A DNA stretch of 64,000 nucleotides from the NCBI GenBank assembly GCA_013397075.1, contig VWZS01000865.1, positions 1-64,000 of the forward strand, read 5' to 3'. The notes beneath the pieces were generated by a model. That model made no database searches. It was not told where the DNA came from and saw nothing but the letters and a program-made list of their open reading frames with translations. Each line of letters begins with the position of its first letter. Position 1 is the stretch's first letter. The translations under genes were made by a program, and so were the position numbers. This document shows positions 1 through 12,105 of the stretch, in pieces. This DNA comes from Rhabdornis inornatus. Its lineage: Eukaryota; Chordata; Aves; Passeriformes; Rhabdornithidae.

Positions 1-50
1 GCAACACATTGCTCTGCCCTCTTCTCCTTGGAGATTGAGCACAGGAGGAA

Positions 51-105
51 ATGATGGCTGAGAGCTTTTCATTCTCAGAAAAATTGAAGCCGACAGGAGA
101 AACAG
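51..105 (+). CDS. Possible stray or alternative first coding exon
   Basis: ATG opens MMAESFSFSEKLKPTGET and the frame reaches an ACAG|GTAGCT donor after one base of the next codon (phase 1). That phase would join in frame to the phase-1 membrane exon of gene A at 5641, or the exon could belong to a lectin gene whose remaining exons were lost. The donor is only moderate and the stretch is short, so chance is quite possible. Confidence 0.2.
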
Positions 106-2074
106 GTAGCTCCAGGGAAACTGAGCTGTGATCAGGAAAGAGGGAATGTCACCAGAGCTCTTCCCATGTACTTTAGTGGCTCTTGGGACCCTGGGCTTTG
201 TTTGACTCCAAGAATTATCCTTCTTACTGTGTCCTTTGAGGCAGAATCATTCCTCCTTTATTGGTGCCTTTCATGGCTCTCTCCATCAGCTGCAGGATGG
301 AGAAGGGTCTGTGAAGTCCTTGAGGAAGTGACATTGATGGCCTGGTTTACCACTGCGAAAAGATTTGCTTTGTCAAAAAATCTCTACACAATGTGCTGTG
401 GCAGTGGAAGGGAAAATGGAATCCTAGAGGAAAATATGTCTCTTTCTGACTAGAAAGCACATTTTGATGTCACTCACACCAGCCCTCCTCACTGACGACT
501 CTCACCAAGATGCTTTGGAAATGCATTTGCAGTTCTTTCCCTGACTTTCAATCCCCAAAGAACAGAGTAAGAAATGGAGCTGTTGCAGAACAATCTTAGT
601 GTCAGTCCCCAGGATCTGCACTGTTATTCCAGAAGGAAGCTGAGCTGGAGGTGCTCTTTGCTTGCAATCACTTTACTGGAAAGGCTGGGAGAGCATTCTA
701 TGTTGTGTTATAGATTTCTGCCCTTCTATTTTCATATTCCAGCTGCTGGAATGTGCCCCCTTGGCTCAAGTGGGCTCTCCTGAAGGCAGGGCCAGGGAAA
801 AGCCTCTTCCCTGGGAGCCACTGGCCATCAGTTGGAGCCTTCAGCAGGCAGCAGAGGCAGCAGCTGTGCATCAGTGGGGTGGGAATCAAACCCAGAAGGC
901 CACAGGAAGTCTCAGGACTTTGGAGCAACTATGGCTTGCAAGGAAATCCCTACCAAGGGCAGAAGTTTGATTGAAAGTGCTTTGTTTCCTCTGCCTCTGT
1001 GTTGTTCTTGTTCACACTTCTCTGATCTTGTGATCTAAGTTTTACAATAAACTTAGCCTTTACAGTTTGTGATTCTTGGATTACCTCTGGCATCCCTACT
1101 GCAAGGGAAGAGTGAAACATTTCCTCCTCAGTCTGGTGGGGTCAGGGTCTAATCCTGATGCCAAGGCCAGGCAATCCCTAAGCAATCCCAGCCTGATCTC
1201 TCGCTGCTTCCATGCTCAGTGCCTCAGAGAATGCCAGGCTGGTTTAATTCTTGCTGCTGCTGGGCAATGAGTGACACTCCCTGGGACAGGCCAGGCTGGC
1301 AGCACCAGCCCCAGAAGGGCACATTCTGGACACAGGACTGGCTCCATTAGTGACCTTTAGCAAGGAGAACCTGTAACAGCAACACCTCCAAGAGCTGATC
1401 CCCAGGGCTTGTCCTATTTCTATGGACCTGTATCCCAGCTATGTCTCAAGCCACCTGTGGTATTCAGGATACACTTGGTGGAAAAATGCTCTGAGTATCT
1501 TGACAAAAATCACGACCAAGGGATTTTGATTTTATTTTAGGAGAAAACAGTGAATGAAGGCAAGGTTCTTAACAGAAACCACCCCAAACTATTAAAAAGG
1601 CCAGAAGCTGTTGCATAGAAGTAACTAAGCAGAGAGAGACATGAATAGACATTTCAGAGACAAGTGATATTTTAGGTAAACAAGTTCAGGCAGTACTGCA
1701 CATGGAAACAATTTTATCTGGCTCTAAATGACAAATGTACCAATGCAAGAAAAGGATCTCACTGCCAAATGGGCAGTTCAGGGAGGATGCACTGCCAATG
1801 CAGATTTGCTGTCCGAACAGCAGGCAGGGTTCAGGACACACAAAGAACACCTTAAAGGTAGCACTGACAGTGTTACAGAGCTTGCAGCAATCTCTGGCAG
1901 ATTGGTTTCTATTTAGCACATGCTGGAGTTTCTGGAACCGTTTTGGGTTTGTTGCTGCAAAGGTTTCAAATGGTGAGTGACTTTCCAAGGTGCTAAGTGT
2001 GATGTTTGCTCTGTGGTCAGTCACAAATTATCCATAATGAAATTTAGTTCTATCTTGGGAAGTGGCCCATGGGA
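106..2074. other. Non-genic stretch
   Basis: No lectin, ARFGAP or other recognisable coding signal on either strand. An AATAAA at about 1046, preceded by a TTGTTCACACTTCTCTG-type stretch, hints at a decayed LTR or processed 3' end but could not be assigned. Confidence 0.5.
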
Positions 2075-2815
2075 ATCTCATGGGGTTTAACGAGACCAGG
2101 TGCTGGTGCTGCACCTGGCTCAGGACATGCCCTGGAATCAATCCAGGCTGGGGATGAGCAGAGGGAGCAGCCTGGCAGAAGGATTTGGGGGTGCTGTGGG
2201 TGAGAACTGGCCCTGCCCCAACCCAGAACCCCCCTGTGCTGGGCTGCACCCAGAGCCCCAGGGCAGCAGGGGAGGGGGGATTCTGCCCCTCTGCCCCGCT
2301 CTGCTGAGACCCCCCTGCAGGGCTGCATCCAGCCCTGGGCCAGCACAGGAAGGACAGGGAGCTGCTGGAGCCAGGACACAGCAGGGACACCAAGGGATCA
2401 GAGGGATGGAGCAGCTCTGCTGGGAGGAAAGGCTCAGGGAATTGGGATGGTTCAGCCTGGAGAGAAGAAGGCTTTGGGGTGACCTCATTGTGGCCTTCCA
2501 GTGCCTGAAAGGAGCTTATAAAAAAAGAGGGAGAGAGACTTTTTACATGAGCAGATAGTGACAGGACAAGTGTGAACAGTTTTGAACCAGAAGAGGAAAG
2601 ATTTAGAGCAGATATTATGAAAAAGTTCTATACTCAGGGGGTGGTGAGGCCCTAGCACAGGTTTCCCAGAGAAGCTGTGGCTGCCCCATCCCTGCAAGTG
2701 TCCAAGGCTGGATGGGGCTCTGGGATAGTGGAAGGTGTCCCTGCCCATGGCAGAGGGGTTGGAATTAGATAAAGTCTATTCCAATCCAAACCATTCCATG
2801 ATTTCATGATCAGTG
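2075..2815 (+). mobile_element. CR1 LINE fragment (3' part), plus orientation
   Basis: Shows the usual order of a CR1 3' end: GTGCTGCACCTGG, CTGCTGAGACCCC, GTTCAGCCTGGAGA, TGACCTCATTGTGGCC, CCCATCCCTGCAAGTG, GTGTCCCTGCCCATGGCA, then TTCCAATCCAAACCATTCCA. There are internal deletions. The open frames at 2028-2748 are relics of it or chance. Confidence 0.88.
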
Positions 2816-4539
2816 ACTGATAAAAGGTAATCAAAGATTATTTGCGGTAGCAGCAGGCAGGAGGCAACACCACAGGATCCAACTCTGACTTTTCAAGTCA
2901 GTCCCATGACAGCCCTGTTGTAAAATGCCAAGCTTCTTCCCTAGAATGTTTGCATTTTTCTCCCTACATCATGGCAATATTTTAAAGTAATTTTCTAGTG
3001 ATAAAGTTTGGAGGGTATTTCTGCCTTTAGCCTTGAAGAAATTCCTATCTTGCTTACCAGCTTTCATTTTAGGAATTGTATGGATCTCCTTGTTCAAACT
3101 GATCAGGGAATGTGAAGGTGATAGTGAGTGTCTCAGTTACAAGCATCTAGGGTTAATAACAGTAGTTTTGGAGCATCAGATGATTCCCTGCTATGCTGAC
3201 AGCATTTCTCAGGGTTTTTTTGCCAGCCTGGAGAATCTCCTGCATCTGTCAGAATTACCTTCTGTATTTGTGGGTGAGCATGAAGAGAGTACTCACTTCT
3301 GAATGCTCTGTGGTTAAAAGCCACAGTGCTATTTTTGACCTCAGTGACAGGCAGGACTCAATGGCAGGAGCCCAAGCTACTCCTTCAGAGTTAATAAATG
3401 CTGAATAAGCTCTTCTTAGAATGCCAGCTGTGCACACACCCATGTTCCACCGTCTCCTTGTATGTAAAACATGCTCGATATCAAGCAGGTACTGAACCTC
3501 CCTGCTGCCCTAATTCCACATCCCACTCTCATCCCCTGCCCCTCTGGATTCATGTCTTGCAAAACCTCTGGAAAAGTCTCCAGCTGGTGCTCTCTGGACC
3601 CATCACCTCTTCCCTCTCCTGGGGATCCTCAGTTCCCTAACATCCCTGAAACCACCATGCCTTAAGCCTTGTCACACATATCTTTTGGATTCTTCTTCAT
3701 CATTTTATCTTTCATTTTCTTCTCCAGTACCTTCCTGGGAATTTTGACCAGTCCACATCTCCCAGTTCAGTGCTTAAATGAACTCCTGCTGCAGGCAAAG
3801 TCTAAAATCAACTGCAATTCAAATTATAGTTATGGAAGTATAAAGTTTATATGGTTCTTTATAAGCTGTAACCATAAACACCTGGAGATGATTTTCAGCA
3901 ACTCACTGCTGAAAAACCTTGACTGCTCCAACACTGCTCAGAATCCAACACTGCTCAGAATCCTTGACCATGAAAGCAATTGGAGACTGCAGTGAAAGCT
4001 TAAAGTGTAACCCCTCATTCCCACAGTTTTCTGTTTGAAGTTTCCTTGGACGGATCCTTGAAGGATGTTTATTTCTGGTAAACCACTGCTGAATTCCTCC
4101 GCAGCCTCACACAGAGCCCACATGATGACTTGGAGAGAGCTGTGCTCCTCAGGCTGTTGGAACACGCAACACAGCCCGGATCTATTGTAAGAACAGCAGT
4201 TATTGTGCAAAACCACCAGATGAAATGGATGATATGTACAGCCCTGTCTTTCAAGCAATATTGAAATTTCTATTGCACCACAGCTGGCAAGCCAGCATCA
4301 TCAGGCTTTATGCTCTTCTAGATAAAGCAAACCACTGGCCAGGTTTTCCAAAGAGGTTTAAGTAATCAACGTTTAAATACTTGATTTTACTCTCCTCCTC
4401 TATACAAAAGAAGAAAACAAATAAATATTAACAAAATTGAAAAAAAGAAAAAAAAAACAAAACCAAATAAACACCCCCCTCAGACAAAACCAAACCAAAC
4501 CAGAGCCTTCTTCCATTGTGTTAGTTCCTGGGATTTGCT
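2816..4539. other. Non-genic stretch upstream of gene A
   Basis: AT-rich DNA without recognised exons. It holds a 17-base direct duplication near 3927-3960 (AACACTGCTCAGAATCC twice) and an A-rich tract at about 4430-4500. Confidence 0.5.
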
Positions 4540-4737
4540 GATGTCAGAGGATCTAGCAAGATCTTGCAGGAGCCGACTTCTCCTTGAAAGCGTCTGCATT
4601 TCCTATTTTTCGGGAGTTGCGGAGTGAGTGTTCCCGTCGCGGAGCCGCGCTCGGCACCGAGCCCACGCTCCGTGGCCATGCCCCTGGGGGCCGGCGCATC
4701 CCGGGGCCGGATCGGGGCCGGGAGCGAGGCCGGGAGC

Positions 4738-4821
4738 GGGGCCGGGAGCGAGGGGAGCGGGGCCGGGAGCGAGGGGAGCGGGGCCGGGAGCGAAGGGAGC
4801 GGGGCCGGGAGCGAGGGGAGC
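4738..4821 (+). repeat. Four tandem copies of a 21-base G-rich unit
   Basis: Unit GGGGCCGGGAGCGAGGGGAGC at 4738, 4759, 4780 and 4801, identical except one G-to-A in copy 3. Shorter, diverged units precede it from about 4713. The array ends about 60 bases before the gene A start codon. Runs of three to four G on the plus strand give strong G-quadruplex and Sp1-like potential. Confidence 0.95.
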
Positions 4822-4882
4822 GGCTGCGCACGGTCCGGCTCCGCCGCGCCCCGGCCGCTCCGGCCCCGTCAGCTCCGCGCCC

Positions 4883-4916
4883 ATGGCGGGACACGGCACG
4901 GCTCGCCACAGCAAAG
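4883..4916 (+). CDS. Gene A exon 1: short cytoplasmic tail
   Basis: The ATG opens MAGHGTARHSK and the exon ends AAAG|GTGACA after one base of the next codon (phase 1), matching the phase-1 acceptor at 5641. It lies in a CpG island. No other ATG in this frame was noticed just upstream. An out-of-frame ATG at 4678 opens an overlapping frame reaching 4920. The choice rests on phase and position, without transcript evidence. Confidence 0.7.
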
Positions 4917-7900
4917 GTGACACCGACTCGGGGGACACCCAGGGGCCTCGCTGGGATGCGGGAGGGCGATCCCGGACATCCCTCCGGAGCGCAGGGCTGA
5001 GCCGCGGTGCCGGCCCCCGGAGCACGTCCCTGGGCGTGGGGAGCCGGGGATGCCGCAGCAGCGCTGGGAACGCTCCGTGCTGGCAGCGGAGCCACTGCCG
5101 GGAGAGGGGACCCTCCGGAGCAGCCTCCTGGGACACTTCGTCCCTGCTGCTGCCCCGACAGCCGCATACAGGGCAGCGACAGGGCCGTGTGTGCTTCCAA
5201 AGCCCTGCAGGGGACAGGGGAACAGAAGGAGACTAAAAAGCTGCGGCTGTGGGATAAGGCTGGATATTTCTCAGGAGAAGTTTTGGGCTCCAGAACCGAT
5301 GGCTTTTCTTATTTCACTTATCCATGCCATGTTTAGGCACCCGGTCAGCCTCAAACTTACTGTCCACCGTCATTTTTCCCATGTTCGTTTCTTTCTTTTT
5401 GGTCACTTTAAGTCCTGGATGATGTGACTAAAATTTACATTAACTCAGAGTTCTTGTTAGCTGAGTAGCCTTGTGAAGATAAGCTAAATGCCTCTGCTCC
5501 CAGCCTGCTCTCCACAGAGAGCTACGATATTTTCTAACAGCTTTGTGTGTCCTGGGCTCTAGTCCCCTGTCACCTAGTTCTTCTTTGTTGTTTTGGGTTG
5601 TTTTGTTGTGTTTTTTTATTCCTTACATTTATTTTTTCAGGTCTATTCTCCAACATCTGGCTGTGGCGAGCTGTCGCTGGAGTCCTTACTGCTGCTGTCA
5701 TTTTGATTTCATGTATTCAGTTTGGTAAGTAAGAAATTTTGAAAGAAAATATAAGTAGCAATAGAAATTCCCAGAGTTTGAGGTTCTGTGCTCAGAGGGT
5801 GGTGAGGACCTGGCACAGGTTGCTCAGAGCAGCTGTGGCTGCCCCATCCCTGCAAGTGTCCAAGGCCAGGATGGGGCTGGATGGGGCTCTGAGCAACCTG
5901 GGATAGTGGAATGTGTCCCTGCCCATGGCAGGGGGGTGGAACAAAATGATCTTTGAAGTCACTTTCAATGCAAGCCACTCTGTGATTCTGTGTGAATCTG
6001 TGATTTCTGTTTGAAACCGTGGGCCAGTGCTGCAGAAATGACTCCACATGCTTCAGTGGGGTAAGGGAGGGCTCAGTTCAGTCTTAGCGTATTTTTGGCA
6101 CCAAGTTTCCCACATGACTGTTGGTCTTAATCCAAGTTCAAGAAAACAAATAACAACAGGAAGATTATCCTACCAATCTGCAGTCCTTAAAAAACGACAT
6201 TATAATAAACAAAGTTACTAATTCAGCTGTGAGGAAGCAACATATGCAAAAAACTGGAGTTGTTTGAATTTTTAAACTGTAGAGGAGTCCTTGGGTGATA
6301 CTTTACTATCACCTTCTCATCTGCTTCTACCAGTGTGTCCCTGACCATCCTTTTAAGGATTTGTCAAGAGGCAGAAGGGTGCAGGATCCAGCATATATCA
6401 TTAGTTTACAATAATTATTCCAGCTGTGCAGAATTAACAGTGCTGTGGCTAGACTGCGATGATTTTAGATGATGCAGTCAGAAAGTAAAACCTTTCCCAG
6501 CTGGAAGAGATGGGTAGATTGTCTTTTGTCTTTTCCCAGTAAACCCTCCTCCAGCCAAAGACCTTCCTGTGTGCCCTCCCCTGGAGCTGTGTCCACCAGG
6601 CTGGCTGTACTTCCAGAGGAAGTGTTATTACCTCTCAGACAGTGAAGCTGACTGGAACTCCAGCCAGAGCAACTGCTCGTCCCACAGTGCTTCCCTCCTG
6701 GTCATTGAAAATCCTCAGGAGCTGGTAAGGGAACCAAAGGGGAATCCTGTTTTCCCCCAGTTCACTTCCAGGAAACCACTTCTCCAGCCTCCTCAGCTGA
6801 ACAGTTAGGAAGCTGATGTAAGACCACAGTGAGTCACAGCCTGCAAAAAGCCTCGTGCCTCTTCTCCCTGAAAACAGGAAACATCAGTTTGAGCAGTTGA
6901 TGTTTTAGAAAATATATGAGTGCTTGTCTGAATTAAATGTGGTGGTGCTCACAGCTATAAATACTCATATTGAAGGCTTCTATCAGGGTAAACACTGTTG
7001 CATCTCATTTATCTTCAATTAAACAACTGTTTTCTCATATTGAGATAGATTAATGATATACAAGTTGGTTAATATGTTAATTGTGACCTTTGGAGTTAGG
7101 AGATGGTTACCCAAAGTGCAGCTTGGAGCATTTTTTTCTATATTACACCACAATATTAGGAAAGATTCCACCCTGCACAAAGGAGAATATATTCTTCTGT
7201 ATATGCTCCAGACCTTGATAGCAGACTTTTATATTTTAAAATAGCCTGTCTCTAGGTCAGTCAACCCTATCCCAGTCACCAGTCTCTGTATATTTAGGTT
7301 TTAATATTGGGGTTTTTTTGCAGGAAAGGCTAGATTGTTGTTTTGCTTTCGCCCTGATCAAAGACTTTGTATTTTGATAGCTGGACTGAAAATGCAGCTT
7401 TTCTCATGTGGGTTTATTCCTACAGAGCTTTATGATGAAGATAACAAAGCAAGACCCATGGATTGGACTTTATAAAAGAAATGAAGAGTTCTTTTGGGTA
7501 AATGGAAAAGCATTAGACAATGAACTGTAAGTTGATGTGGAGGGGCTTTGCTGATGATATTTTATTATAGGGGAGTAAGAAAAAGAACACAGAAATAGTG
7601 ACTTGTAAGAAATGTCTGTTATTATGTTGAAGGGATGATTATGGAGAGGGTATGGAATGAAATGAAGGTTTCACATGGCATTGTTAAAACCATGGCAGAT
7701 GAAAGTTAGGGGATAGATTTGTAATATTGAGAAGCAACACGAGGCAGTCTCATGGTAACAGACATTAGAGAAAGTGAAAGTTAAACCAAGAGACATCAAC
7801 ATACCAAAGCAATGGGGGGGAGGAAGGGAAGATTACAGTAACACAAATTCCTCATTATAGGATATATTTTGCAAAAATACAAACCTGCATGTACACTGTG

Positions 7901-9234
7901 TGAGGTTTATAGCAAAGAGATTTGGGAGACTGCTAAGACATGTTTTCATTTTCATAGAATGTTCTCTGAAAGAGGATGCTGGAGGGAAAGGAAGATGTGA
8001 ATTTATGTTGCATGAGCTGCTCTGTGGTCAGGGCCCTGTGTTCTGTTCCTCTCCCTGGCAGCCATCCCATGTCCTCAGAGGCTGCTGCAGCTCATCCTGG
8101 AGCAGCTGCTGGCAGGAGTTGGCAGAAATACCATTGATAGGCATAAGCACTGAGATTTCATAAGTCTGAAATTACCTTAAAAGGTGGAAAATTTAAATAT
8201 CTGTGACATTACTGGTGATGTGTGACTATACTCACCTCATCCCTAAGGTCTGAAGGCTTGATCTGACAAAGGCATTTAATGTGAGATGTGAAGAACATGT
8301 GGGCATCTCAAATTGAAAACTGCAGTCCTTCCCACTCTTTTATCCCCTGTCTACAATACAAACATTCACTGATGCTTTCATTTTCAGTGAGGTTCTTCCC
8401 ATTCTTAGACTTCTGCCTTGCTGCTTGCCTCAAACTGCCCCTCCTGGAGGGGAGGGAAAACACCTTGATGTCTAAGCTCAGGTGTTACTGCACTGGTGGG
8501 GATTTGTCCCTTGGCTTTTCCAGAGACCATTCCAGTTTACTTGGCCTATCCACAGAACTTTATGGCACTTTGTTTGAAAACAGAGTTGTTGGAAGAGTTC
8601 CTTACTTCTGATGTAGAGACACCTACGGTGTGGAAACTGAGGTTTTCTTCTTGGTTTCCCCGCACCCCCTTAACCATGGTGCCTTTTTTGGTTCTGAGGA
8701 AGGGAGAAATGAGAGGTACATTTGCTTCAGAGCTTCTGCTGAAACCTTTTAGCTGTATAGGAGGATGTGGAAGTGCAAGCTGGTGGTGCCCGTCTTGATG
8801 GCACGGCATCCCTGAAGGGCAAACCTGAGTTTCAGTCTCTGCTCTAAGGGTGTATTTCACATAAGTGACCACCAAACAAGATGCAGGAGTACTACAAGTC
8901 CTGGATTCTGTATTTTGGGCACAAGATACCATTAAGAAAAGACAATCTCCATGGTGTTCTCTTCAAGGCACAACACATCATCCTCCTGTGATGCCTTGCC
9001 TGAGATAAATCAGGCTTTCTTCAAAGAGAACCTGAGATGCCCGGAGCTGCCTTTGCTCTATTGCAATATTTGATTGTGGGTGTCCAAGTAATCCTGTCTT
9101 CCCTTCTCCCTGACAGGTTTGAAGTAAAAGGCTCTGGAAGCTGTGCCTATCTGGAGTCCAAAGGAGTCTCAGTCTCAGGATGTTACTTAACCAGGAAATG
9201 GGTCTGTAGCTTGAATATCAACTCAGCACAATAA
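4883..9234 (+). CDS. Gene A: CLEC2/CD69-like C-type lectin-like type II membrane protein, complete
   Basis: Spliced model: 4883-4916, 5641-5724, 6540-6724, 7426-7526, 9117-9234 (stop), giving 173 residues. All introns are GT/AG and the phases fit (1,1,0,2). The order is an 11-residue cytoplasmic tail, a membrane segment (about residues 20-39), a short stalk, and a C-type-lectin-like domain from about C51 to the C-terminus. Seen in the domain: CPPGW, RKCYY, WIGL (113-116), GSGSCAYLE with C144, C157, and KWVC ending at C165. The SGSCAYL...KG...RKW.C pattern is typical of CLEC2D/CD69-type proteins. The EPN/QPD and WND calcium-sugar motifs are absent, so sugar binding is unlikely and a protein ligand or receptor role at the cell surface is expected. 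NSS and NCS glycosylation sites lie near residues 76-84. No ITIM is present. Gene B lies tail to tail. Exact orthology (CLEC2D-like or CD69-like) cannot be settled by eye. Confidence 0.85.
5641..5724 (+). CDS. Gene A exon 2: transmembrane segment
   Basis: Strong acceptor (T-rich tract then TTTTTTCAG) and donor TTTG|GTAAGT. It reads LFSNIWLWRAVAG followed by a hydrophobic run to CIQF. One arginine lies at the cytoplasmic edge of the membrane segment. Phase 1 on both sides, the usual arrangement for NK-receptor-type lectin genes. Confidence 0.85.
5775..6008 (+). mobile_element. CR1 3' fragment in gene A intron 2
   Basis: CTCAGAGGGTGGTGAGG, CCCATCCCTGCAAGTGTCC, GTGTCCCTGCCCATGGCA and a TGATTCTGTG tail are characteristic of the CR1 3' end. 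It lies between the membrane exon and the first lectin exon, in gene orientation. Confidence 0.85.
6540..6724 (+). CDS. Gene A exon 3: stalk and first part of lectin domain
   Basis: The acceptor is CTTTTCCCAG|T and the donor GAGCTG|GTAAGG. It encodes the proline-rich stalk, then LCPPGW, RKCYYLS, DWNSSQSNC and LLVIENPQEL, the first alpha-helical half of a C-type-lectin-like domain. The phase goes from 1 to 0. Confidence 0.92.
6725..7425 (+). other. Gene A intron 3
   Basis: Donor CTG|GTAAGG, acceptor CCTACAG. AT-rich with no further exon or repeat recognised. Confidence 0.7.
7426..7526 (+). CDS. Gene A exon 4: middle of lectin domain (WIGL)
   Basis: The exon runs from CCTACAG|AGC to GAACT|GTAAGT. 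It encodes SFMMKITKQDPWIGLYK and then FFWVNGKALDNE, the long-loop region. The phase goes from 0 to 2, so the final leucine codon is split with exon 5. Confidence 0.92.
7527..9116 (+). other. Gene A intron 4
   Basis: Donor GAACT|GTAAGT, acceptor CTGACAG. Several chance frames (for example 8546-8932 minus) with no domain signal were seen and left out. Confidence 0.7.
9117..9234 (+). CDS. Gene A exon 5: end of lectin domain and stop
   Basis: Acceptor CTCCCTGACAG|G. It encodes FEVKGSGSCAYLESKG, then GCYLTRKWVC and an eight-residue tail ending in SAQ before TAA. It carries the three cysteines expected for the two conserved domain disulfides on this side. Confidence 0.93.
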
Positions 9235-12105
9235 CAGTGGACAAAGCCACCAGCCCTGACACCCAGAGCTCTGATATGATGCCTACACAGGCTATGTCTA
9301 TACTTTGGGACCTGGGAATGTGTCCCAGCTCTTACCTGCAGGTGAATGACTTTTCTGGTAGCCAGAATTCTCCACCCATGGAGGAAGGCTTTAAAGATAC
9401 CATTTAAAAGGCTCTCTTCAGCATCTTGATAAGTCGTTTCCTTGCCCCATTTTTCCAGCTACTGCCCAGCTGTAGTTTCTTTTTCTTGTGCCATCAGTAT
9501 TTCTCCCATTTACTCTTCTCTTGTAGGAGCAGCTGCTCTTTCTTTCCCTTTTGGATGTGCAGTTGGAGGTTTCTGTTCTGCTTTTCCTTTTGCCAGGCTC
9601 TGTGTGCAGGGATGGGTGATGAAGTGGGTTTGTCTGGAGGGCTGCCAGTGCCTCGTGGATACAGGGCAATGCAGAAGTGAACACTGTTGTTTCAGACAGG
9701 ATCACAGCAAGCTCCTCTCTTTCTATTTGATGGGATGCACCTTGCACTGTATTCCATGTTTTGTTAATGTTATGTGACTTTAATTTTGTTAAATCCTGGT
9801 GATAACACTGTTAAGGTAACTTGTGTAGCTGCACTGCACCTGAAATTATTCTCACAACACTTTCTTTAGCCAAAAGAAGGTCACAAGAGATAAGAATATT
9901 TATTTACCTGAGCATCTGCAGTGATAGAGGGGAGAAGAGTTGGAAGAGTGACAGTGAAGCTACAGGCATTAATGTGTAAAGATGAAAATAGTACTTGGTG
10001 CAAGGAGGCAAAATCAGGAGAAGGGAATGAGAGAATTAACATCAAGGGATGTTTCTCTGTGTTTTCCTCATGCCCTGTGCCTGTCATGGTGTGAGGCTTC
10101 TGAGCAAGGGGACATTGCCAGATGGACAGCCAGTGTTTCCTTGTGTGGGTGGCATTTTCAGCAGCAGCCTCCAGTGCTCTTGGATTGCTGGGAGCCTGAG
10201 CAGAATTAGGACACAATCCCTCTGATTGTCTTGGTCCCACTCATGTCTAGCAGGTCATCCAAAGGTTAAAAGTGTCATTTGACCCAGAGGAAGCAAATGT
10301 TTCTGGGAGGAATATAACTATCAAGCTTCTAGAGAAGGAAGAAGGGGAAGTTCACTTTCACTATTTTCTGTGACAGAAGGACTTGACTGTAGCAGGACCA
10401 TGCACATGGATACTGTCAGCAACTTGTGACTTTCAGATGTTTATTTAAATATAATCACTAATTTTTCTGGATTACACTTTTCTTAATTGCTTGTATTCTT
10501 TATAGGCACAGTAACAGGACTCTATAGTATGAAAAAGCCAATTATGTGTTAATTTATATGTTGGGGGGAGGGTGTTATTCTGCAATGTTTTTAAATTAAC
10601 CTGATTCTGAAGGATATGGTATGTGCAATAGTCCTGAGAAGACACTTAATAAATATATTTACAGACCCTCTGAATTACAGTGGTTTGTATCTTAATATTG
10701 GGAGATTAAAAGTATTTTTTATCTCAGGCACCATTTCAGTGAAAAAAAAAGTCTGAAGCGAAGTAAAATATTCAGGTTTTGAACATGAAAAAAATCTTTA
10801 ATCATAATGTTGGGGCTGACATGGAACAGGACATTTGATCCAAAAAAGAACATCTTTTCCCTTTCTAACACCTCATAATGTGTCAGACTTTTAACAAAAG
10901 GTTACAGTGAAAGCTCTTCTGGAATCTGACTCCTCAGGGATGCAATGAACATCTTCTTCAGTGATGTTAAGAAAAGAAGGGTCAAGCTGCAAAGTCTGCC
11001 AACTTGCTTTACTCAGAGTGGAGTTTGATGAAGTACTTCAATGGTAATCTCTTTTTCTTTTTTCTTTTGAAATAAATGACTGGTTAAATTGTAGGTAAGA
11101 GCTTCAGTAAGGCCCTGCAAAATCTTGTTTAATTACATGAATAACAGCAAGAAGGCCCAAATAGTAGATGTTTCATGAATATTGTTAAAACCTAAACACC
11201 ACAACTAATTTGAGAGAAGCCAGCATGCAGGAGTTTGTTTTTGTTGTTAAATTCAGCATGAATCAAGAAAGATCTGCCATAAAACCAGCAATTGTCAACT
11301 CCACTGCATGGAGAAAGGTGTGCTGTGAGTACCCTGAAGTGAAAATTTCTCAGCAGTGAGAAATTATCTCTCTATAAAGAATGTATTATATAGGTATAGA
11401 TGATTATCTTACTCATTTCAGATTCTCTCTTTTTCTTTGCTTCTCTGTCTAGACTGAAGAAACCAATCCTCTTTCCCCCATATGCTGTGCTGAGTTTGGG
11501 GGATTTTTGTTGTTTCCTCTTACATAATGGCATTTCTCATGGGTCTTGAGCTGCTGATGCTGCATTCTGTGGGGTAAATCTGTGTTGGGGTTTTTTTGTT
11601 GTTGTTGTTGTTTGAAGGGAAGTCCCTGAGGGTACAGTTCACTTTTTAATCTGCAACCCTAAAGTGCTGGACATTAACCCTCCCCAGGCATGAAACAAAA
11701 CATGTCTGTGAAACTGCAGCTGCCTTTATTTGTGGGCTTCACAGCAACAATGAGGTAAAAGCTCACCATCTCCAAAGCCATGTTAGACTTGTTTCTCTTT
11801 CTCATTGCTATAAGGACTTAAATTCCAGTTGGTGCCATTTTTGTTAGAGTAGCACCTTCAATTCATGACATTTCTTCATTCTTGTCAAATATGTGAATCT
11901 AATAAAGGCACTAGCATTTTTGTGTTCTAGACCCAGAAATAGCATTTATTCATGACACTTCAATGCCTAAGTAATGCATTTACTGAGTGCACTCCCAGGC
12001 ATTAATTTCACCAGTCTATGGCTTTGGTATTTCATCATACCATAACTGTGGTTGGAACTTACAATGCAAAGGGACAAAATACAGGTGGAGAGAAAGGTTA
12101 TCACC
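9235..12105. other. 3' region between convergent genes A and B
   Basis: Probably holds the gene A 3' UTR on the left and ends near the likely gene B polyadenylation signal. It includes a short TTG repeat at about 11592-11611. No coding signal was recognised. Confidence 0.5.
10648..10653 (+). terminator. Candidate polyadenylation signal of gene A
   Basis: First AATAAA noticed downstream of the gene A stop, implying a 3' untranslated region of about 1.4 kb. The cleavage site cannot be located from sequence alone. Confidence 0.4.

Larger units (their letters stand above)
4540..5240. promoter_or_regulatory. CpG island promoter over gene A exon 1
   Basis: About 700 bases dense in CpG and GC, with AT-rich DNA on both sides, covering exon 1. 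No TATA box stands out. The long open frames here on both strands (for example 4553-5200 minus) are by-products of high GC content and low stop-codon density. A CpG island start is unusual for an NK-type lectin gene and suggests broad expression. Confidence 0.7.

Noticed and set aside
2028..2748. Several frames over 100 codons on both strands
   Set aside because: They lie inside the CR1 copy and carry no intact enzyme domain.
4140..4300. Plus-strand frame reading RIYCKNSSYCAKPPDEMDDM
   Set aside because: No convincing acceptor, no match to a known cytoplasmic exon and no downstream partner in the same phase was found.
4553..5236. Arg/Pro/Gly-rich open frames on both strands at the gene A promoter
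   Set aside because: Low-complexity products of the GC-rich 21-base repeat. The plus-strand frame in phase with exon 1 starts at a GTG, and only the ATG at 4883 fits the lectin gene.
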